Assembly (NCBI GenBank): GCA_002392835.1
Contig: DGHX01000016.1
Location: 150,581 to 164,669 of the forward strand
DNA: 14,089 bases
DNA from: Prevotella sp. UBA3837
GTDB taxonomy: Bacteria; Bacteroidota; Bacteroidia; Bacteroidales; Bacteroidaceae
Direction: 5' to 3'
Shown: positions 8,075-14,089 of the stretch, piece by piece
Position numbering within the stretch: position 1 is the stretch's first letter
Layout: each line of letters opens with the position of its first letter
Program-made: the position numbers and the translations under genes
Notes under the pieces: model-generated
Told to the model about the DNA's origin: nothing
The model's input: only the letters and a program-made list of their open reading frames with translations
The model's database searches: none

Positions 8075-10057
8075 CTATTCGTCGTGCTGACGCCCGTCAT
8101 ATTCCGACGGTTTGCAGCCGAACTCCTTTTGGAAACACTTGCTGAAATAGCTCGCCGAGCTGAAGCCTGTGCGCTCGGCCACCTCGGCAATGCTCACGTT
8201 GCCCTGGGCGATAAGCGAGGCGGCACGGTGCAGGCGGATACTGCGGATGAAGGCCACTGGCGACTGCTGCATCAGGGCTGTGAGTTTTTTGTATAGTCCC
8301 GTCCGCTCCATGCAGAGGTCGGCAGCCAACTGCTCCACACCGTATTGGGGCACCGACAGGTGTTGCTCCACCAGCTGTGTGGCCCGCGCCATGAACTCCT
8401 TCTCCTGCGGCGTGGGCTCGGGTTCAGCCTCTTCAGAGGATGCCTCAGTGCTGGGACCAAGCACCACGATGGCTTCGGCATTCTCATATTTGTTCACCTG
8501 TTCAACCAGATTCTGTATGCGCAGCAACAGCATGGCCTCGCGGTTGCGGCGCTGCAGGTGCCTGCGGTAAAGCCAGAAGGCCGACACTACGGCTACGGCC
8601 AGCAGCAGCATGTAGAGCAGAAAGGCCACAGGCGACAACCACCACGGATGCTCAATGGTGAAGCTGATGCGTCGCACGTCGGCCTCGTTCCACTGCTGCG
8701 GGTTGGTCGATGCCATGACCTCCAGTGTGTAGTTGCCTGGCGACAGGCCTACCAGCGGCAGGTAGAACACGCCCTTGTCGTCAACCAGATGGCCGATGGA
8801 GTCGGCGGTGAGCATGTGCCATCCTTGGCCGTCGCCTGAAAAGCGATAGCGATAGCATGTGCTGCGGGGGCGCACATAGTTCATTGTGGTGAACTGGAAA
8901 GCGAGCGAGTTCTGATGATGGCTGAAGCGAAGGTTATCGGCATAGGGCGGCATGGTGCTGAGCAGGCAGCGGCCATCATAGCATGTGCCTACCTGCAGCG
9001 GCTGTCCGTGCAGGTAGACGGCAGCCAGGATGGGGTGCACCTCAATGTTGATGGGACGGGTGTCGAAGAGTCCGGCGAACGGCGAGGTGTAGAGCAGTCC
9101 ATTGCCATAGGTCCCCAGCCAGATGCCGCCTTCGCGGTCCAGGCATACGGTATTGATGCCCGTTGAGAGCACCGACCCGTCGGGCAGGCGTAACTCGCTG
9201 AAGGTCTCCACCTGTGCAGTGGCGGGGTCTATGTACAGATAGCCATCGGCGGTGGTCAGGTAGAGCTTGCCTGATGGCGTAAGGGTGAGGGTGTGCATGA
9301 AGCGCTCACTCGTCAGCAGCTGCCGCCACTGGCGTGACTTGCAGTCAAAGTCGAGCAGCACAGAACCACCAGGCCCTGTTCGCACCTGGTAGAGATGGGC
9401 GTCACTGCCCACGGCCACCAACGATGTCCACTTGTAGCGCTCGGCATCATCGGGCCCGTAGGCTGTCGACAAGAACAGCTGCTGCCCTTGCGGGCTGAAG
9501 GCCACCAGCGTACCGGTGTCGAAGAAGGTATAGGTGTCACTGCCCACGGCCACCACATCTTGCAGCATGCCTGCCTCGGCAGGCAGCAGCAGGCTGGTGG
9601 CCGGGCTGCGCAGCTGGCGCCCTTTCAGCAGCCAGGTGTCGCCACGCTCGTCAATGAAGAAATCGTCGTCGCCGCTCCAGCCCGGTGCCAGCAGCTGGCT
9701 CATGGTGCGCAGGTCGAAGCAATAGAGGCGCCCCCACTGCTTCATCCACAAATAGTCATCGGCATCGGAAAAGAGATGCGTAGCACCGTTGTATGCAGGC
9801 ACAGGCACAAACTGCACGGTGTCGATGGACAGTGTGGTGAAGTGCAGCCCGTCGTAGACATCGATGGCACGGGGTGTCACCGCTATCATGCGCCCGTCGG
9901 ACAGCTGTAGCAGCTGCAACACGCAGTCGTCGCTCAGCCCGTTCTGGCGGTTCAGCGTGTAGCAGCTGACAGGCTCGTCAGCGGCACGCAGTCCAGTGGG
10001 TATCGCCGCCAGCAAGGCCAGCAGGCAGATGATAATCAACGGTACACGCATGGACAT
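8075..10057 (-). CDS. Membrane-tethered AraC-family sensor-regulator (propeller, Y_Y_Y, TM, HTH) lacking kinase and receiver domains
   Basis: A 660-residue regulator likely to sense a glycan in the periplasm and switch on the adjacent GH31 genes. Domains: signal/anchor helix (5-24); periplasmic propeller-like region (about 30-330) with the Reg_prop-type motifs YTLNRQNGLSDD (33-44) and INTVCLDREGGIWLGTYGNG (301-320); Y_Y_Y-like beta-sandwich (about 400-467, with GLSPGNYTLEVMAS); one transmembrane helix (about 473-496) followed by basic YRRHLQRRNR; an acidic linker (about 535-552); and a C-terminal AraC double HTH (about 556-655) with helices around YGVEQLAADLCMERTGLYKK and SIAEVAERTGFSSASYFSK. 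Classical hybrid two-component regulators are around 1,300 residues or more, with two propellers plus HisKA, HATPase and receiver domains; here all three signalling domains are absent and the sensor is about half size. No internal frameshift is apparent. The gene follows parC by 49 bp with no visible promoter in the gap, so it may be read through from parC. A second in-frame ATG lies two codons downstream. Confidence 0.88.
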   Translation of the reverse strand: MSMRVPLIIICLLALLAAIPTGLRAADEPVSCYTLNRQNGLSDDCVLQLLQLSDGRMIAVTPRAIDVYDGLHFTTLSIDTVQFVPVPAYNGATHLFSDADDYLWMKQWGRLYCFDLRTMSQLLAPGWSGDDDFFIDERGDTWLLKGRQLRSPATSLLLPAEAGMLQDVVAVGSDTYTFFDTGTLVAFSPQGQQLFLSTAYGPDDAERYKWTSLVAVGSDAHLYQVRTGPGGSVLLDFDCKSRQWRQLLTSERFMHTLTLTPSGKLYLTTADGYLYIDPATAQVETFSELRLPDGSVLSTGINTVCLDREGGIWLGTYGNGLLYTSPFAGLFDTRPINIEVHPILAAVYLHGQPLQVGTCYDGRCLLSTMPPYADNLRFSHHQNSLAFQFTTMNYVRPRSTCYRYRFSGDGQGWHMLTADSIGHLVDDKGVFYLPLVGLSPGNYTLEVMASTNPQQWNEADVRRISFTIEHPWWLSPVAFLLYMLLLAVAVVSAFWLYRRHLQRRNREAMLLLRIQNLVEQVNKYENAEAIVVLGPSTEASSEEAEPEPTPQEKEFMARATQLVEQHLSVPQYGVEQLAADLCMERTGLYKKLTALMQQSPVAFIRSIRLHRAASLIAQGNVSIAEVAERTGFSSASYFSKCFQKEFGCKPSEYDGRQHDE

Positions 10058-10106
10058 GGCATCGGGGGAAGGGGCTGTTGGTGGTTATGTGTGCTCCAGA
10101 GACCGC

Positions 10107-12902
10107 CTACTCAAAGTCGAGGCTCAGCTGGCCCGTCATCTCGTCAATGATCTGCTGTCGGCTCTTGCCGGCATCGGGATCCAGATTCTCTTGCCCGCCG
10201 CCCACTCCGTCAACGCCTGACGGTGTTTCATTGGCACTGCCGTCAGCCGATGCCTCCATGGTGTCCCCCTCGGGGGACGAAAGGGGGGCCTCCTCGGGGA
10301 ATCGGACGGGCTCCAGCTCGGTGATGCTCTCTATCTCATATGTACTGACGCGCTTGCCCTTGGCCTTGAAGCCCTTCACGCTGATGAACTGCTCGGCGTC
10401 GATATCCTCGTCGGGACGGAAGTCGTCCTTGCCGCCGTAGCTGACGCGTATGAGGGGATAGACCTGGTCGGTGAGCAGCACCAGGCGCGACTGTTGGTTG
10501 TCGCCCAGGAAGTTCTGCTTGCGCTTGGTGGCCTCCATCAGGAAGCGCTTCATGTAGGGGTAGCCCTGGTTGTCGGCATCGAAGAGTACGGCCGTCCACA
10601 CCTTGTCGGGCTGGTACTTCTCTATGCGCAGGATGCTGTCCTCGTAGTGGTTGTTAGCGTCGAAGTTGGTGAGGTAGAAGTCGCCGCCGGGCAGGACGAC
10701 GAGTATCTGGTCGTCGTCGAAGAACTCGCCCAGCAGGCGTCCGTGCTCATCGTAGTTCAGGCGGTTCACGTCGGGGTCGAACCACACCTTGCGCCCGCCG
10801 AGGGTGCTGTGGCCCTGGCTCTTCAGTGCTATGCGGTGCACGGGCTTCTTGGTGAGCAGGTTGCCCTTCGAGGCACGCCCCTTGATGATGATGTCGGCGA
10901 AGCTGCGCTCCAGGAAGATGTTGGCGCGGGGGTTCTGTGCCTGCACTGATGCGTCGAGCGTCACCTTGATGACCTCTGCCTCGCCGTTGGGGTTGGCGGT
11001 GAAGTAGAGGACGCGGCTGCCGGGCGTGCCCTGCGTGAGGTCGTTCTCGCGGTCGCGGGTGATGCCGGTGATGTTGAAGCGCTTGATGTAGCAGGGGCCG
11101 TTCTTGCCGTCGCGGTACACCACATTATATATGGTGCGCTTGTCGCTCTTCTTGAACACGCCGAGCCACAGGATGTTCTTGCCCACGAAGAGCTTCTCGG
11201 CCACGCGCACCACCTTGTACTTGCCGTCGCGGTAGAAGATGACGATGTCGTCGATGTCGCTGCAGTTGCACACGAACTCGTCCTTCTTCAGCCCCGTGCC
11301 GATGAATCCCTCCTGGCGGTTGACGTAGAGCTTCTGGTTGGCCTCGGCCACCTTCGTGGCCTCGATGGTGTCGAAGTTCTTTATCTCCGTCAGCCTGGGG
11401 TGGTCCTTGCCGTACTTGTCCTTCAGGAACTGGAACCACGCCGCGGTGACCTCGGTCAGGTTGGCCAGGTCGCGTTCTATCTGCTCTATCTCGGCGCGTA
11501 TGCGGGCCATCAGCTCGTCGGCCTTGTCCTTGTTGAACTTCAGTATGCGCTGCATCTTTATCTCCAGCAGCCGCAGGATGTCGTCCTTCGTCACCTCGCG
11601 CACCAGCTGGGGGTAGTAGGGTGTCAGCCGGTCGTCGATGTGCTCGCAGACCTTGTCCACATTGGGTGCCTCCTCGAACTTGCGGTCCTTGTAGATGCGC
11701 TCCTCGATGAATATCTTCTCCAGGCTTTGGAAGTGCAGCTGCTCCAGCAGCTCGCTGCGGCGTATCTCCAGCTCCTGGCGTATGAGGTCCTTGGTGTGCT
11801 CGGCGCTGTGAATGAGCAGGTCGCTGACGGTGAGGAACTGGGGCTTGTCATCCTTGATGACGCAGCAGTTGGGCGAGATGTTGATCTCGCAGTCGGTAAA
11901 GGCATAGAGGGCATCAATGGTCTTGTCCGACGACACGCCGGGCGAGAGGTGCACCAGTATCTCCACCTGTGCCGACGTGAGGTCGTCGACGTGGCGGGCC
12001 TTTATCTTGCCTTTCTCTATGGCCTTGGTGATGCTCTCGCAGAGCGTGGACACGGTCTTGGTGAAGGGCAGCTCGCGTATGACGAGGGTCTTCTGGTCGA
12101 GCTTCTCAATCTTCGCACGCACCTTCAGCACGCCTCCGCGCTGGCCGTCGTTATACTTCGACACGTCGATGGAGCCGCCGGTCTGGAAGTCGGGATAGAG
12201 GTGGAACTCCTCGCCATGGAGGTAGCTGATGGCGGCATCGCAGATCTCGCAGAAGTTGTGGGGCAGGATTTTCGACGACAGGCCCACGGCGATGCCCTCG
12301 GCGCCCTGGCTGAGCAGCAGGGGAAACTTCACGGGCAGGGTGATGGGCTCCTTGTTGCGGCCGTCGTAGCTGAGCTGCCACTCGGTGGTCTTGGGGTTGA
12401 ACACGGTGTCGAGTGCAAACTTCGACAGGCGTGCCTCGATGTATCGGGGTGCTGCGGCGCGGTCGCCGGTGAGGATGTTTCCCCAGTTGCCCTGCGTGTC
12501 GACGAGCAGGTCCTTCTGTCCCAGTTGCACCAGGGCGTCGCCTATCGAGGCATCGCCGTGGGGATGGAACTGCATGGTGTGTCCCACGATGTTGGCCACC
12601 TTGTTGTACCGGCCGTCGTCCATGCGCTTCATGGAGTGCAGTATGCGGCGCTGCACGGGCTTCAGGCCGTCCTCAATGTGAGGCACGGCGCGCTCGAGTA
12701 TCACGTATGAGGCATAGTCGAGGAACCAGTTCTGGTACATGCCGCTGAGGTGGTGCACGGCAGCAGCATCGAAGCGGTTCACGGGTGTATAGTCCGAGTG
12801 GCCCTCGGGCTGGCCGTCTTCTTCCTGCCACTGTTCGTCGGTTTCACTGCCGTTGCCGCCGTCGTCCAGCAGCTCCATGTCGTCTCTTGTTTCGTCGTCC
12901 AT
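10107..12902 (-). CDS. parC: DNA topoisomerase IV subunit A (Bacteroidetes type)
   Basis: A 931-residue type IIA topoisomerase A subunit that, with ParE, decatenates chromosomes in the cytoplasm. After a non-conserved acidic start (1-40) comes the breakage-reunion domain (about 47-515), with YASYVILERAVPHIEDGLKP (63-82), HPHGDASIGDALV (113-125), and the catalytic Arg153-Tyr154 pair in APRYIEARLS. A coiled-coil region (about 370-500) follows, then a beta-pinwheel-type C-terminal domain (about 525-860). I prefer parC over gyrA because the GyrA-box (QRRGGKG-type) is not seen and the C-terminal domain matches the divergent Bacteroidetes topoisomerase IV form. The tail 867-920 is low-complexity and contains the GC-rich palindrome at 10265-10288; the protein ends in QLSLDFE, a clamp-binding-like motif. 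ATG 12900-12902 lies 27 bp after the -7 box of its own promoter; a Met at residue 9 is an alternative start. Confidence 0.93.
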   Translation of the reverse strand: MDDETRDDMELLDDGGNGSETDEQWQEEDGQPEGHSDYTPVNRFDAAAVHHLSGMYQNWFLDYASYVILERAVPHIEDGLKPVQRRILHSMKRMDDGRYNKVANIVGHTMQFHPHGDASIGDALVQLGQKDLLVDTQGNWGNILTGDRAAAPRYIEARLSKFALDTVFNPKTTEWQLSYDGRNKEPITLPVKFPLLLSQGAEGIAVGLSSKILPHNFCEICDAAISYLHGEEFHLYPDFQTGGSIDVSKYNDGQRGGVLKVRAKIEKLDQKTLVIRELPFTKTVSTLCESITKAIEKGKIKARHVDDLTSAQVEILVHLSPGVSSDKTIDALYAFTDCEINISPNCCVIKDDKPQFLTVSDLLIHSAEHTKDLIRQELEIRRSELLEQLHFQSLEKIFIEERIYKDRKFEEAPNVDKVCEHIDDRLTPYYPQLVREVTKDDILRLLEIKMQRILKFNKDKADELMARIRAEIEQIERDLANLTEVTAAWFQFLKDKYGKDHPRLTEIKNFDTIEATKVAEANQKLYVNRQEGFIGTGLKKDEFVCNCSDIDDIVIFYRDGKYKVVRVAEKLFVGKNILWLGVFKKSDKRTIYNVVYRDGKNGPCYIKRFNITGITRDRENDLTQGTPGSRVLYFTANPNGEAEVIKVTLDASVQAQNPRANIFLERSFADIIIKGRASKGNLLTKKPVHRIALKSQGHSTLGGRKVWFDPDVNRLNYDEHGRLLGEFFDDDQILVVLPGGDFYLTNFDANNHYEDSILRIEKYQPDKVWTAVLFDADNQGYPYMKRFLMEATKRKQNFLGDNQQSRLVLLTDQVYPLIRVSYGGKDDFRPDEDIDAEQFISVKGFKAKGKRVSTYEIESITELEPVRFPEEAPLSSPEGDTMEASADGSANETPSGVDGVGGGQENLDPDAGKSRQQIIDEMTGQLSLDFE
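10265..10288. repeat. GC-rich palindromic element in the parC tail, similar to that in the GH31 gene
   Basis: On the + strand this reads five C, TCGGGGG, ACGAAA, six G. Its reverse complement (six C, TTTCGT, CCCCCGAGGGGG) aligns with the GH31 copy at 2798-2820 except for the spacer and one extra base. It encodes residues 872-880 (APLSSPEGD) in the variable linker between the ParC C-terminal domain and its terminal motif. It runs in the opposite orientation relative to its gene compared with the GH31 copy. Both copies stay in frame. Confidence 0.45.
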
Positions 12903-12929
12903 TTGTTGTCAGGGTTTTCAGTTTGACTG

Positions 12930-12961
12930 CAAAGGTACGAAAAAAAACAGGGAAAAACAAG
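12930..12961 (-). promoter_or_regulatory. parC promoter (CTTG-N20-TACCTTTG)
   Basis: On the minus strand TACCTTTG (12937-12930) matches the Bacteroidetes -7 consensus and CTTG (12961-12958) is a one-mismatch -33 box, exactly 20 nt away. The implied transcript start leaves a leader of roughly 20 nt before the parC ATG. The -33 box overlaps the U-rich part of the candidate terminator of the upstream endonuclease gene. Confidence 0.7.
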
Positions 12962-12999
12962 AAAAGCGCCGATTTTTTCTGTCGCGGCCTCAACGGCGC
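12953..12999 (-). terminator. Candidate intrinsic terminator of the endonuclease gene
   Basis: In the minus-strand transcript a perfect 6-bp stem, GCGCCG (12999-12994) with CGGCGC (12971-12966), encloses a 22-nt loop that contains the TGA stop codon (12992-12990). It is followed at once by a U-rich run (TTTTCTTGTTTTT). The loop is long for a classical terminator, so the call is moderate. Confidence 0.45.
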
Positions 13000-14009
13000 A
13001 CCACCTTCCGCACGTGTCCCTGTCCGTCGCGCACGATGTTCAGTCCCTTCTGCAGCGCCTGCTGGCGGCGTCCTCCCACGGTGAAGTACTGCTGCTGTGC
13101 GGCGGCGGGCTGCCGGTCGGCTACGGCCATGTCTATGCCAAGCTGCATCATATCCATGTCGTGGCGGAAGGGCACCGTGGTCATCGTGCCCCATACCAGC
13201 TGCTCCAGCCCGGGGTAGTCGATGTAGGGGTTGCGGTTCTTCTGTATGGCGTAAACGGCCTGGTTGCGGCTCACCTCCTTCTGGCTGACGGGGTCCTGCT
13301 GGGCCCACTGCATGAGCAGGCTGAGCTGCCACTGGCTCAGGCCGGGGTAGGCGGTGCCGTCGATGGTGGGGCGCACATCGGCATTGGCGGCATACCAGTC
13401 GGAAAGCTTCTCCTCGTAGCAGGTCACCATATAGAAATAGGTACGCGCGAAGTCGCCCTTATACTCGTCATTGGGCTCGAACACCGTGCCGCTGTAGCCG
13501 GGCAGGGTGCAGGCACCGAGCTTGCTGAAGCCCTTGGCCGACGTGAAGCTCTCGCCGCGCGTAGGGCCGAAGGGCATGTTGCCGCGCTTGTTGTTCACCA
13601 GCTTGTCAGTAGGGAACACGTGGTGCAGGTCGGTGTACATGGGCTGCACCTTTCCGCCGAACCAGCTGTTGGGCCACGAGTGCTCGCGGTTGTAGTATTC
13701 GCCCTCCTTATTGCCGCCGCTGCCCCCGTCCTGGTGTGTGCCGAAGGTGAAGCTGCTCACACAGGAGTACATGTCCCACACCGTGCCGTCGGGGCGGGCG
13801 TCGGTCTGCCGGAAGTCGGTCCACAGGTCACCATAACTGCGCTCCGTGCGGGGGTACACTATCTGGCTCAGGGCCGTCTTCAGGGCTGCTCCCTGCCGCC
13901 CGTCGGCTGCCTGGTAGTAGTCAGTCCAGTCATCGGCCGTCTGGGCCGACAGCGCGAGCGCCATTGCTGCGAGGCAGAACACTGCCGTCATTCTCTTTCT
14001 CATACGCAT
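12990..14009 (-). CDS. Secreted endonuclease I family nuclease
   Basis: A protein of up to 339 residues of the endonuclease I (EndA/Vvn-like, beta-beta-alpha-metal) family, which degrades DNA and sometimes RNA without sequence specificity outside the cytoplasm. The signal peptide has a basic MRKR n-region and a hydrophobic core at 8-21 ending in LSAQ. Active-site signatures are YYNREHSWPNSW (105-116), where His110 is the likely general base with Glu109 as metal ligand; TDLHHVFPTD (126-135); and NNKRGNMPFG (139-148), whose Asn144 is the likely metal ligand. RNPYIDYPGLEQLVWG (259-274) is a further family hallmark. The tail (308-339, YFTVGGRRQQALQKGLNIV...KVVRR) resembles a degenerate Prevotella-type C-terminal sorting segment. 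The ATG at 14009 would leave a leader of only about 10 nt after the promoter, so the in-frame ATG at 14003 (residue 3) or 13991 (residue 7) could be used instead. Likely role is nutrient scavenging or clearing extracellular DNA. Confidence 0.9.
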   Translation of the reverse strand: MRMRKRMTAVFCLAAMALALSAQTADDWTDYYQAADGRQGAALKTALSQIVYPRTERSYGDLWTDFRQTDARPDGTVWDMYSCVSSFTFGTHQDGGSGGNKEGEYYNREHSWPNSWFGGKVQPMYTDLHHVFPTDKLVNNKRGNMPFGPTRGESFTSAKGFSKLGACTLPGYSGTVFEPNDEYKGDFARTYFYMVTCYEEKLSDWYAANADVRPTIDGTAYPGLSQWQLSLLMQWAQQDPVSQKEVSRNQAVYAIQKNRNPYIDYPGLEQLVWGTMTTVPFRHDMDMMQLGIDMAVADRQPAAAQQQYFTVGGRRQQALQKGLNIVRDGQGHVRKVVRR

Positions 14010-14024
14010 TCAGTACTTATGAGG

Positions 14025-14056
14025 CAAAGATACGAAAAAAACTCCGAACTGCCAAA
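14025..14056 (-). promoter_or_regulatory. Endonuclease promoter (TTTG-N20-TATCTTTG)
   Basis: On the minus strand TTTG (14056-14053) and TATCTTTG (14032-14025) are separated by exactly 20 nt, a perfect match to the Bacteroidetes housekeeping promoter consensus. The -7 box ends only 15 bp before the first ATG of the gene, implying a very short leader or use of a later start codon. Confidence 0.8.
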
Positions 14057-14089
14057 AACAAAGACAGAAAAATGTTGCACTACTTGCAC

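Noticed and set aside
12549..12551. Ala118 in ParC at the place of the quinolone-associated serine (HPHGDAS)
   Set aside because: The motif HPHGDASIGDALV looks like the normal form for topoisomerase IV in this phylum, so it is not evidence of acquired resistance.
11400..12710. Long + strand reading frame (436 codons) antisense to parC
   Set aside because: It is fully antisense to a strongly conserved gene, its translation is low-complexity Val/Leu/Ala-rich sequence typical of GC-rich antisense frames, and no promoter or family motif supports it.
14074..14089. Short direct repeat TTGCAC...TTGCAC at the right edge
   Set aside because: Two 6-mers at the window boundary are too short to separate from chance, and the context beyond is not visible.

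Overview
The window looks like chromosomal DNA of a GC-rich member of the Bacteroidales, most likely Prevotella-like. The evidence is promoters of the Bacteroidetes type (TTTG, about 20 nt, TAnnTTTG), a DUF3316 protein, a topoisomerase IV A subunit of Bacteroidetes type, a membrane AraC regulator with a propeller/Y_Y_Y sensor, and secreted proteins with type IX-like C-terminal tails. I saw no tRNA, rRNA, CRISPR array, insertion sequence or phage gene. The genus assignment is inference.

Layout. The 3' part of a CorA-type divalent cation transporter (+ strand, cut by the window start) converges on a minus-strand block. The two meet at a long imperfect hairpin built from inverted arrays of an 8-bp repeat (742-839). 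Every other gene is on the minus strand. In transcription order from the right edge they are: a secreted endonuclease I (14009-12990), topoisomerase IV subunit A parC (12902-10107), a membrane-tethered AraC-family sensor-regulator (10057-8075), a large multidomain GH31 glycosidase (7941-4153), a second, smaller GH31 glycosidase (4144-1694), and a DUF3316 protein (1660-833). All gaps are under 140 bp, so there is no long gene-free stretch.

How the genes may work together. The regulator, the two GH31 enzymes and perhaps the DUF3316 protein form a small glycan-utilisation locus without SusC/SusD in the window. The regulator resembles a hybrid two-component system that has lost its kinase and receiver domains, so the sensor is joined through one membrane helix to the DNA-binding domain. 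Between it and the GH31 genes lie two identical 11-bp direct repeats 21 bp apart, just upstream of a promoter with a good -7 box but no visible -33 box. That is the layout expected for activation by the neighbouring regulator. The larger GH31 carries an extra N-terminal region, a C-terminal jelly-roll module and a type IX-like tail, while the smaller one has only a signal peptide. A surface/periplasm division of labour is therefore plausible.

Other points of interest are a GC-rich palindromic element shared, in opposite orientation, by the smaller GH31 and the parC tail, and a perfect match to the hexapeptide sliding-clamp-binding motif at the extreme C-terminus of ParC.
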